DNA from: Paratrimastix pyriformis
Taxonomy: Eukaryota > Preaxostyla > Paratrimastigidae
Direction of reading: 5' to 3'
Assembly (NCBI GenBank): GCA_027972325.1
Contig: JAPMOS010000112.1
Coordinates: 62,001-126,000 of the forward strand
DNA: 64,000 bases
A program made the position numbers and the translations under genes. Below, piece by piece: positions 55,498-64,000 of the stretch. A model generated the notes under the pieces. It was not told where the DNA came from and did not search any database. It was given only the letters and a program-made list of their open reading frames with translations. Every line of letters begins with the position of its first letter. The stretch's first letter is position 1.

Positions 55498-56062
55498 ATG
55501 GCGGCGGCGATGAGAGAACCAGCGGGGGAATCAGAAGAGACCGGAACCACAACGTGGGTTTTTTTGTTTTTTGTTTTTTTTTTGATTGTTGGAATCGTGT
55601 TGAGCGTAATTGGGAAAAAGAAAAACATCGGAAAGGACGAGGACGGGCGAAAGATGATTAAAGGAAGTAAAGGATCAAAGATCAGGTGGCTTTTGGAGAA
55701 GTGGTAAGGAACCGTCAAATCGGATGTTATTCAGGTCGATGTGGTGGGCACGAATCGCGGATGATGGGACGGAGACTTGGACGAAGTCCGAAAGGACCCG
55801 AAGATGGGCGGCTGAACTCAGCCGGAACAACAACGTGGGTGCCCCAAACCCGGTAATGAGCCCCCAAACCATGGCCCTGATCATCTTCTGTGCGAAGTGC
55901 GCGAGCGGAGTCGCCCGCCCAAACACCTGCCCAGCTGCCGGGGCTGGCCGACCGGCCCGACCTGCCGCCGCGTGGGGGGCGAGTATATAGGACGCGCCTC
56001 TCCAGATTTTGTACGGCTTCGGAGGGTGTTGCGACCCTCAATCTGCGGGCCCAAGAAAAGGG
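55498..56062. other. Intergenic, AT-rich then GC-rich
   Basis: 565 bases between the methyltransferase start and the nitroreductase stop. It contains T-rich runs near 55558-55585 on the plus strand, an uncharacterised minus-strand frame MIRAMVWGLITGFGAPTLLF at about 55885, and GAGTATATAG (55980-55989). No gene can be confirmed; the frame could be a 5' exon of the methyltransferase. Confidence 0.5.
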
Positions 56063-56678
56063 TTAAAAGTGCTCCAATACGATCATATCGTTGGCGGGGA
56101 GAAGTTCTCGTGCGTGCCTGGGTTGGGATGCGACCACACCAATTGGAAGTACAGCCTGATCGTTTATTAATGAAATTGGATGTCCGAACGATGTTCAGAC
56201 CTGAGGTCTCACATCAGGCGGTGCCTTAATGACTCGGCCCACCGCCTCGTCGTTAAACGCACCCACCCAACACGACCCCAGGCCCTCAGCTGTGGCCGCC
56301 AACGTGGCAAGGCTGCATGCAATCGCCGTGTCCTGAGTTGCGTACAGTTGGACGCCTCTCTCGCGGTATCGTTCTACGCACCTTCTCGGGACGGCACAGA
56401 AGACTAAGGCGAGACCCGCTTTTGCAACTTGAGACTGTTCATGGCAGGCCTCCGCCAATTGGGAGAGGACCCTTTTGTCGCGGACAACGACGATTTGAAA
56501 AGATTGAAGGTTCTAGGGGCGAAATCTGTGAGGAGATGCCAGTCCGCGAGATACAGACTCCAGCCGATGGTCCCAAGCGTGCTGCCTCGAGGATCCGGTG
56601 CAGTTTGTCTTCTGGCACCGGGGCGTCGGAAAAGTTCCGAATGGAACGGCGCTGGTGGACCACTTCATAAAAGCTCAT
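56063..56678 (-). CDS. Nitroreductase-family flavoprotein
   Basis: Complete 174-residue FMN/NAD(P)H oxidoreductase in three exons: 56559-56678, 56201-56512 and 56063-56155. It starts [20 protein letters not shown], with the RRSxRxF FMN-binding motif. LGPSAG joins [16 protein letters not shown] across a 46-base intron (donor GTCTGT 56558). Then [40 protein letters not shown] and PPDVRPQ joined to AVLPIG, the family's C-terminal pattern. Exon lengths are 120, 312 and 93, all phase 0. The size matches single-domain bacterial and archaeal nitroreductases; a bacterial origin is possible, but it carries introns with the local splice style. It faces the SPATA20 gene with only 33 bases between starts. 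Confidence 0.93.
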
Positions 56679-56711
56679 TTCCGGCGTGCTCCCGCCCGCG
56701 AATCAGGGGCA

Positions 56712-59700
56712 ATGCCCGGGGATTCCAACATTCCGCCGGATTCAGTCAGTCTCGCGTTAATGCAGCCTGCTTCGACCATGCAGCCACCCCGCGTCAACGC
56801 ACTGGCCCATGAAAAGAGCCCCTACCTCTTGCAGCATCAACACAATCCTGTCGATTGGCTCCCTTGGGGCCCACCAGCCTTTGAAAAGGCAGCCCGTGAG
56901 AACAAACCCATTTTTCTTTCCATCGGTTACGCAACGTGCCACTGGTGTCATGTGATGGCGCACGAAAGTTTTGAAGACCGCCAAGTTGCCGACTTTTTGA
57001 ACAACCATTTTGTTGCGATCAAGGTGGACAGGGAAGAAAATGCCGACGTCGATCGAACTTACATGGACGTGTGCACTGCCCTGACGGGATCGGGAGGGTG
57101 GCCGCTCAGTTGCTTCCTCGCTCCAGACGGAAAGCCCTTCTTCGCGGGAACCTACTTTCCTCGTGAGAATTTTCTTGAAATCTGTCGGCGAATCCATGCC
57201 CTTTGGTCTCGCGAACGTCTGTTCGGCAGCCCCCCATTTTGATTGTACTCACCATACCACATCTCAATGACTACTAGGTGAGCGAGTCCTGGAAACGGCA
57301 CAGTCCATTATCCAGAACGTGATCGGCGAACCACTTGACACTTCCAGGGCTCAGCCAGCCCGCCAACCGTCCGGTGCCATCAACGAAGCACTCCGTGTCA
57401 AAGTGGAGCATCTTCATCTCTGCGCCGATCAGCTCAGGGAGGCCTACGACCCGCACTGGGGTGGGTTCAACCGAGGGCGGGGCCCCAAGTTTCCGACTCC
57501 CCATCAGATGCAGTTCCTGCTGCGCCACTTTGTTCGAAATCCCGGGGATCACGAAGGCGAGGGCATCTCGGACCTGGCAATGACCGAGAAGACATTGTAT
57601 TATATGCGCCAAGGTGGGATTTTCGACCGGATTGGTGCGGGCCTGCACCGGTCTGGGACAGGGAAGATAATCGAGCTGATCCGGATTCTTCTTCCAGGTA
57701 CGCCACCGAGCGGAGGTGGCGGATTCCCCACTTCGAGAAAGTCAGCTGCACTCTTTCCCGTCCCCCGCGCTCACTTCTTTCGTCTAGATGTTGTACGATC
57801 AAGCCCTCGTCAGTGTCCTTCTGCTGGAAGCACTGCAGGCGACGCAGGACCCCATCCACGAGGCCGCTGTCCGCTCCCTTTTGGGGTACGTTTGCGCCGT
57901 CCTCCTAGATCCGGTCACGGGGGCCTTCGCGGCCGCCGAAGACGCAGACTCGGAAGGGCAGGAAGGGATGTTCTACCTCTGGTCCCGGCGGCAGGTTCTC
58001 GATGCCTGCCTTTTGGCCACTCCTCCTGTTCGGCGGATGGTGGTTGTGGGTGGGCCTGGGGCACAACAGAACCAGGACCGGCTCGAGGAGTACCAGTCTG
58101 CATTGAGAAGATGAACTGCTTTTGAACTCCTCATTTGCGAAAATCGCAGGTGGCACCCCGAGGAGGCTTCACACCCGAGAGCCCGGGACGCCATGGCCCC
58201 TCAGACCCCCCCTCCTCCTCCTCCAACAGCGACCTTACTTGCTGCCGAACTTCCCGAGACGCACGATCTTTTGGCTGATGTGGGAATATCTGCCGCCCAA
58301 GCTGCCGAGCTGTTTTGTCGCTTCTATCAAATCTCGGCCACCGATCCGGCACCTCAGCCGACCCACCACACACAAAAGGGCGAAGAGCTTCTCGAAGGGC
58401 GGGTCCCTTTCACTGACCCGCACAAGGCCAACAACCTTGTCGCATTTTCCCAGGCGCTCGCCGAGGCTCACCGCTCGGCCCCACCACCCCCATCTGGGCC
58501 GCCGTCGGTCGACTCCGGCTCTGCTGCCGCTGTGCCTCGAAATCAACCCGACCTTTCAGTGCTCCCCGCCCTGACCCCTGAAAAGCTGGAGCGCGTGTTT
58601 CGGTGGGTGCGGGCCCGCCTCCAAGCTTGCCGGGAGGCCCGGCCGCGCCCATTGAAGGATGATAAGGTGATTGCTTGCTGGAACGGATTCGTCATCGCTG
58701 CTCTCGCCAAAGCAGCGCAGGTGCTTGACGACCCAGGCTACGCTGCAGCCGGAGCTCGTGCGGCCGACTTCATCTTCGAAAGAATGGTCCGCCCTGCAGA
58801 GGGTTCAGAGCCGCTGCTCTTGTCACGTCGATATCGCGATGGCCAAGTTGCGCTGGCTGGCTTTTCCGAGGGTCTGCCATCTCGTGATGTGTGCCCCCCC
58901 TCGCCCGCCCACCTCCCACCCAGCCCCACTCATGCCACCCTCTTCTAGACTACGCCGCCATGGTGTGGGGTTGCACCGAACTGTACGAGGCCACCTTCGA
59001 GCCCCGCTGGCTGGACCGCGCCAGACAGCTCCAAGAGGCAATGATTACCCGCCTCTGGAACGACCAAGTCGGCTCGTTTCGTTTCAATGACCCACAAGGG
59101 GGCGGTCAACCAGCCTTGGGGCTGCAACTGCCCCATTATGGGGGAGAGGATGGAGCCCTCCCAGCCGCCAATTCAGTTGCGGCCTTGAACTTGGCCCGGC
59201 TGGGCTTGCTTTTGGCCGAGCCCCGATACCGAGCCATGGCCGTCAGGCTGGTGTCGAGACAGAGCGACGAACTGACCGAACTGCCCATCGCGATGACAGC
59301 AATGATGTGTGCCGCCGATGCACTTCTCAGCCCCGAATTGGAGATCACACTGACGATTCGTCTGCTTGATCGTCCCGCCCGGGTCACATTCTCTTTTTGT
59401 CCTTCCTCTCGATGTAGCCCCTGAGACAATGGATGCCGCGAAGCCCATTCTGCGCGCCGTTTTCCGCGACAATTTTCTCCCGTTCTTCTCGCTCCATGTT
59501 CTCAATGGGGAGAAACCGGAAGGTTTGGTTCTTGCGTCGTCCCTCTCCATAAGGTCTCTCCAAATTATGTGTTTCCAGATCTCGCCCATATTGTCCGGTT
59601 GTGCCCTCATCTCGAGCCCCATTGCGACGAAGCCCGAGTTGCTGGGGGACAGCCTCGCCTCTTCCTCTGTGAGAACAAAGTCTGCCCGCCCCAATGTTTC

Positions 59701-59880
59701 GTCGTCACGCAGCGTTGGGTTTTGGGTAGGTGTGTGCGGCTCCTCTCAGATCTCTCGCGGATATCCGGCAACGTTTGCACAAGCGCACTGCCCGTCCGTC
59801 GCCACACCGCCCAACAACAGAAGCCGAAGGGCTCGCTTAACTCTTTTGTGTTGGAGCCTTTTATGGCTGAAAGGGACTGA
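56712..59880 (+). CDS. SPATA20: SPATA20/YyaL thioredoxin-domain, (alpha/alpha)6-barrel protein
   Basis: Start ATG 56712 or 56761. N-terminal thioredoxin-like domain: [40 protein letters not shown] (CxxC), [20 protein letters not shown] and [20 protein letters not shown]. Then the six-hairpin barrel: [36 protein letters not shown] joined to [14 protein letters not shown] joined to [15 protein letters not shown]. It goes on with [54 protein letters not shown] and the end [14 protein letters not shown]. Introns after LHR (GTCTGG) and HFEK (GTCAGC) are confirmed by continuity. Stop at 59880 gives a tail of about 35 residues beyond the usual end, possibly another short intron. Function in the family is poorly known. 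Gene symbol by family. Confidence 0.93.
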
Positions 59881-60077
59881 AAATTGTGAACAAATCCGGC
59901 AGCGCCATGGGCAGCACAGACACCCACGGAGAACGGCGAACAAGGTTCGGAGAGGAGAGAGGAGGGCCCACAACCTTGTTGATATGGCCCCCATCCTCGG
60001 GGTTGTATCTTGCTGTACAAAAAATGTAAATGTTGGCGGAAAGAAGCGATGGATTGGCGGCACCATCAGTCGCGTTC

Positions 60078-61136
60078 TCACAGCAGTGGCGCACTTGGCG
60101 ACTCGGTCGTGCCGGGGTGCCTCTTCCAACGGCAGCCGACGAGGCATCCCCCCAAAAAAGTGGCCGAGGCGCAGAGGAGAGCCACCCCAACAACGATGAT
60201 GACCCATGCCCAGGCGGGAAATGGAAGCGGCGTCCCGTCGGGGGGCAGGCCGCATCGCGCGGCAAGAGACTTGTAGGCGGCCTCGTCCGCGGGGCTCAGA
60301 GACGCCTGCAGATCGTCCATCGTCAAGCGGGCCTCATCGACAAGCCGCGAGAGCGATGACCAGTTGATCTCGAACGTGGGGCTCCCCGACGCCAACGTCC
60401 GGAAGACGGTCCGGAGGGGCTGGGTGCCCTGGCCGCCCGCGGGAGTGGTCGTGTCGAAGAGGTAGCTCGCATTCAGCAGGGAGGCGTACGGCATAAAGTT
60501 CTGGGCGTATCCGTGGTGGGAAGCTGCAGCGGGACGGGACCGGGCGGGAGGACGGGACGGGGCATGTGAGGTGGGGACAAGCGGGGCGGGGGACAGACAA
60601 AAGATGATCGAGAGCGGCACGTAGCGCCCGGTGGCGTTGGCCCGAACGATCGATCGATGGGCCGCCTCGGCTGTTGGGCAGAAGACGCCCGCCATGGCCA
60701 CCCGGTAGCCCTTCTGGAGGCCCTTGTTGATGGAGGCAACACTGCTGTTGTAAGACGACATGGTCCCATCGTAAACGATGTGGTAGCGCAGGGCGAGCGC
60801 GTCGTCGAGCAGCCGCTTAGCATAGGTCGAGCTGACCTCGTGGTATGTAGTCGCCGCGCACGGGTCCCGCTGGGCCACTGCAGCCTGATAGCCAGGAAGC
60901 ATCCCCATCACCTCATCGGGATCAATGTGGGTGCTATTGGCTGGGATGTAACCCATCTCTGTCAACAGTGGGACCGCGGAAGACTTGCCCGAGGCACTCC
61001 CTCCCCCGAGCATAACAAGCATCGGAGAATCTTGAGAGACGCAGGGAGCGAAAAATTTCTTTTTGATGTTTTCATATTCGTTATCATCCCCCAAAGCCGC
61101 GCCAAGGGCCACAATGAGAAGAAAGGCCCGGATCAT
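60078..61136 (-). CDS. Secretory-pathway P-loop kinase-like protein (zeta-kinase superfamily) with C-terminal TM
   Basis: ATG 61136 gives a signal peptide (MIRAFLLIVALGAALG). A Walker A motif follows (MLGGGSASGKSS), then IDPDEVMGMLPGYQAAVA, the stretch STYAKRLLDDALA and HIVYDGTMSS. These follow the P-loop, DxD and VxDGT order of the zeta-toxin-like/PNK kinase superfamily, which phosphorylates small substrates such as UDP-sugars. After a short intron (donor GTCTGTCC at about 60599) come GYAQNFMPYASLLNASYLFD and a helical region. One transmembrane segment (WAWVIIVVGVALLCASATFL) and a short basic tail close the protein at 60078. The kinase domain should face the ER/Golgi lumen or the cell exterior. 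It appears intact. Substrate unknown. Confidence 0.83.
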   Translation of the reverse strand: MIRAFLLIVALGAALGDDNEYENIKKKFFAPCVSQDSPMLVMLGGGSASGKSSAVPLLTEMGYIPANSTHIDPDEVMGMLPGYQAAVAQRDPCAATTYHEVSSTYAKRLLDDALALRYHIVYDGTMSSYNSSVASINKGLQKGYRVAMAGVFCPTAEAAHRSIVRANATGRYVPLSIIFCLSPAPLVPTSHAPSRPPARSRPAAASHHGYAQNFMPYASLLNASYLFDTTTPAGGQGTQPLRTVFRTLASGSPTFEINWSSLSRLVDEARLTMDDLQASLSPADEAAYKSLAARCGLPPDGTPLPFPAWAWVIIVVGVALLCASATFLGGCLVGCRWKRHPGTTESPSAPLL

Positions 61137-61221
61137 TTGCAGCAACTTAAGCAGGGGACGGCCGACAGTACCCCTGCGTTCTATACTGTGCGTTCCTTCC
61201 TCTGCGGGGACTGCCGAATCG

Positions 61222-62656
61222 ATGAATCAACAGTTTTACCAAATGAACCAATTTGCCCAGCTGGCCCAGCAGCAACAACAACCGCAACAGGGAATGGCCA
61301 TGCCTCAGGGAGTTGGCATGTCAACGGCGCCAATGCAGGCTGGGCTTGCCCCTGGAATCGCCTCTCAGGGGATGCCAATGACTTTCCAGAATGCCGGGAG
61401 AATGGTGATGAATCAGGCGGGCGGAATCGCTTCGATGCAACAAGTTTCGTATTTCCTTGCCACATTTTTGTCACCGTTTTTTTTTTTGTTCCTGTTCCTA
61501 GGCCGCTCAAATGGCATTACAGCAACAACAAATGGCAATTCAGGAACAAGCCCAATTGGCCTCCTGGTTTCAGTTTGCCGATACCGATCATAGTGGAAAG
61601 ATTGAGCCCAGCGAGTTGAACGCGGCCCTGGCCAAGGCTGGGGTGACTGTCTCTCCGCGGACGACCCTCCTCATGGTGCGCATGTTCGACACTCAGCGGA
61701 CGGGGACCGTGGACTTTGGCCAGTTCTCCCAGCTGTGGCGCTTCATCCAGTCGGCCCAGCGCAGCTTCACCGCCTTCGACCGGGACGGGTCGGGCCGCCT
61801 CGACCTGCGCGAGGTCCACCAGGGCATCACCCAGACGGGCTTCAGCGGTCTGCGCGGCGCAATCCCGGCTTGCCACGGGCACCTTCCTCAAGGAGGGGCA
61901 GTGGAGGCGAGGGAGGCGAGGGGCGAGGGGAGGAGGCGAGGGGAGGCGAGGGGAGGCGAGGGGAGGGGGAGAGATGTAGGCTTCCGCTTCGGCCGTTTCG
62001 CTGGTGCTGCTTGGGTTGCCTGGGCTGCTTGTGCTGGTGCTGGTGCTGGTGGTGCTGCTTGTGCTGCTGCGGGTGGCCGGGCGGAAGGGCGTTCCTGCTC
62101 TCGGTCACCCTGTTCTTCCTGGGCGTTTCTGCTGTTGGCCATCTTCCGCGATGGTGGCCGGGGCGCAGTCTCCGAGCAGGCCATCGTGCAGGTGATGAAG
62201 GTCTTCGACCGGGAGCAGCGCGGCCTCGACTACGGTCCGGCCGCAGACCCCTGAGCCCCCCCCCCCGGGCCCGCCGGTCTGACAGTGCCCTGTTCTCTCC
62301 TTGTATCCCCCGGTGGGGCCGTGGCTGTGGTGGACAGGCCAGTTCCTGGAGCTGTGCGTCTTCATGGGGCTGGCCCGGTCGGTCTTTGGTCAGTCCCCCC
62401 GTCTCTCCCAACTCCCCAAGCCCCGTCCTGCCGAGCCCAGTCTGCTGGCCTGCTGACCCGGGGCCCGCTGGTTGGCTGCCGAGCTCGCCTCACGGTGATC
62501 ATGATGGCTGGGGCTGGGCCTGGGGGGGCTGGGGGGCTGGGCCTGGGGGGCTGGGCCTGGGCGGGCTGGGCAGGCTTTTTCGACGGCCAGCGGACGGGCC
62601 AGGTGCTGCTCAACTTCGACTCCTTCCTGACGGCCTGCTCGCTCATGCTCACCTGA
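61222..62656 (+). CDS. Penta-EF-hand calcium-binding protein (ALG-2/sorcin type)
   Basis: ATG 61222 begins a Gln/Met/Gly-rich N-terminus typical of PEF proteins (MNQQFYQMNQFAQLAQ). EF-hands: DTDHSGKIEPSEL, FDTQRTGTVDFGQF, DRDGSGRLDLREV and FDREQRGLDYGP, then FFDGQRTGQVLLNFDSF before LTACSLMLT and TGA 62656. EF1 and EF3 keep canonical D-x-D-x-S/G-x-x-x-x-x-E ligands; EF2, EF4 and EF5 are degenerate. Introns: about 61446-61502 (T-rich), about 61848-62173 (holding a GAGGCGAGGGG array at 61905-61965), about 62240-62337 and about 62390-62575. PEF proteins dimerise and bind membranes or ESCRT partners in a calcium-dependent way. Confidence 0.9.
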
Positions 62657-63363
62657 GCCAAGAAGGCCAGCCTGGGGAGGGAGCCACTCCGGCTGGCGGC
62701 CGTCTCGAGAGAGAGTCGTTCTTAGCACCCCCCTGATCTCCGACCACCCCATTCCTCCCCCTCCCTCCCCTCCCATCCCTCCCCACCCTCTCCTCTCCCC
62801 CACCTCTCCTCTCCCCCACCCTCTCCTCTCCCCACCCTCTCCTCTCCCCATCTTCCATCGCATGGCCCTCTTCCCACCCCACGGACGAGGCGCGATTTTG
62901 TTTTCGGCGATGCTGTTCGTGTTTCCTGCGGCCCGTCGTTCATGTTGTTGTTGTCGTTGTCGTTGTTGATGTTTTTTCATGATGAGGATTTTCCTGCCGG
63001 GCCAACAGGATGCATGCGTGTATCGGGTCGGGTCGGGTCGTAGGTCGGGTCGGGTCGGGTCGGGGCCCGGGCAAACCTTGGCACGAAAGGGGCTAACCAG
63101 CGCCGGGGCAGGTCCTGGGGCGGGCAACGGGCGGGGGGAGGTCGAGGGCGGATCCGCCGGACCATGCTGCCGCAGGTGGCGTCGCACCCGCAGAACAGCA
63201 ACCCCCGAGTCTGAGCGCTGCAGGGGGTTGCTGCCGTCCCGTCGGCGCGGATGGCGTGGTGACGACCGACCGCCGGGGCCCGGGCCGAGACGGGCGGAGT
63301 GCCAAAGAGCAGGCCCACGAGCGGCCACATCAGGGGCGAATTCCGGGGCTCAGGCCTGGCGCC
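62657..63363. other. Convergent intergenic region
   Basis: Between the PEF stop and the stop of the right-edge gene. It contains a CTCCTCTCCCCAC array (62780-62850), a T-rich stretch (62895-62990) and a CGGGTCGGGT array (63022-63066). Open frames at 63090-63330 lack recognisable content. Confidence 0.55.
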
Positions 63364-63827
63364 TCATCGGGCGGGTTGCGGGGCCCCCACCGCGATGGCC
63401 GAGCCCCCTGCGAGGGGCCCCCCGGAGGGTCCCACCTGGCCCTGGCCATCGGGCCCCGGGGCGCTCGGGGCCTGGGCCTGGGCCTGGGCCTGGGCCTGGG
63501 CCTGGGCCTGGGCCTGGGCCTGGGCCTGGGCCTGGGACAGCGTGCTGGCCGTGGCGGCGGCGGCGGCGGCGCGGGACCTGAGGACCGCGTTGAGCTGCTT
63601 CAGGTGGGGCGTCCACGCGGGCCCGGCCGCCAGGCCCCCGGGGCCGCCGATGGGCAGGGGCGCCTGGTCGGGGGGCAGCCCCGCCAGGGGTGTCGTAGCG
63701 GCGGTCCCCAGGGGCGGCATCCGGCCCGCGAAGAGGCTGTGGGCCCCGGCCGCGTTCCGGTGGAGCTGCGAGAGGCCCGCCGGGTTGTCGGCCCCCGTGA
63801 GGGGCAGGCTGATGCCCCAGTGTTGCT
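63364..63827 (-). CDS. Terminal exon of an unrecognised gene (runs off the right edge)
   Basis: A frame entered after acceptor GTGTGCAG (63828) reads EQHWGISLPLTGADNPAGLS, QLHRNAAGAHSLFAGRMPPL, then WTPHLKQLNAVLRSRAAA and about ten Ala-Gln dipeptides from a GCCCAG array (63475-63536), ending GAPQPAR at TGA 63364. Composition is Pro/Ala/Gly-rich. No family recognised; upstream exons lie beyond 64000. Confidence 0.45.
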
Positions 63828-63868
63828 CTGCACACCCGCCAGCACCGCCAGGGACAGATCGTCGTCAG

Positions 63869-64000
63869 GGGGGGGCAGGCGGGCGGGGGCAGGCGGGCGG
63901 GCGGGGGCAGGCGGGCGGGCGGGGGCAGGCGGGCGGGCGGGGGCAGGCGGGGGCAGGCGGGGGCAGGCGGGGGCAGGCGGGGGCAGGCGGGGGCAGGCGG
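63869..64000. repeat. GGGGGCAGGCGGGCGG minisatellite
   Basis: Units of GCGGGCGGGGGCAG, then GGGGGCAGGC, running to the window end, in the last visible intron of the right-edge gene. Confidence 0.95.

Noticed and set aside
55336-55707. Plus-strand 123-codon frame with a hydrophobic segment
   Set aside because: It lies opposite the methyltransferase 5' region, has a repetitive Lys/Arg/Glu composition and no supporting context.
55980-55989. GAGTATATAG as a TATA box
   Set aside because: No plus-strand gene starts downstream; the next gene in that region is on the minus strand and ends there.
63022-63066. CGGGT repeats as telomere-like sequence
   Set aside because: Too short, degenerate and embedded in a gene-containing region far from any evident end.

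Overview
This is a GC-rich, intron-dense nuclear segment from a eukaryote, most likely a protist. The protein families are eukaryotic: ELL, MAT1, GBF1-type ArfGEF, DUS3, LARP4-type La protein, YTH, UBR box, PBZ and penta-EF-hand. Genes are split by many short introns and lie close together. I cannot fix the species. The codon third positions, the introns crowded with poly-C and minisatellite tracts, and the unusual 5' splice sites would help place it. I found no tRNA, rRNA, CRISPR array, retrovirus-like or Polinton-like element.

Layout, left to right. A calpain-type protease (minus) runs off the left edge; its start faces a YTH-domain gene (plus) that appears fused to two RlaP-type nucleotidyltransferase modules (2767-7401). 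A LARP4-like La/RRM gene (plus, 7654-9741) follows. An 11 kb Sec7 ArfGEF of the GBF1/GNOM type (minus, 10510-21714) comes next, head-to-head with a SPRY-ankyrin gene carrying an acidic and His/Asp-rich insert (plus, 21819-26063). Then come a long disordered protein with a possible TFIIS-like end (minus), an FG-GAP single-pass membrane protein (plus), a vWA protein (plus), tRNA-dihydrouridine synthase DUS3 (plus), a tandem zinc-ribbon protein (minus), elongation factor ELL (minus), an unrecognised gene (minus), TFIIH subunit MAT1 (plus), a UBA-PBZ-ATP-dependent DNA ligase (plus), a UBL-UBA-UBR-box protein (minus), a TylF-like methyltransferase (minus), a nitroreductase (minus), a SPATA20/YyaL thioredoxin-domain protein (plus), a secretory P-loop kinase (minus), a penta-EF-hand protein (plus) and a partial gene at the right edge (minus).

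The genes do not form a pathway, but RNA and transcription functions (YTH, LARP, DUS3, ELL, MAT1) and ubiquitin or DNA repair functions (UBL-UBA-UBR, UBA-PBZ-ligase) are well represented. Gene starts are AT-richer than gene bodies, and about six pairs of genes are arranged head-to-head with short gaps.

The two most unusual points are the YTH-nucleotidyltransferase fusion and a 5' splice-site consensus of GTYYGY (very often GTCCGC). The second is supported by protein-domain continuity across many introns.
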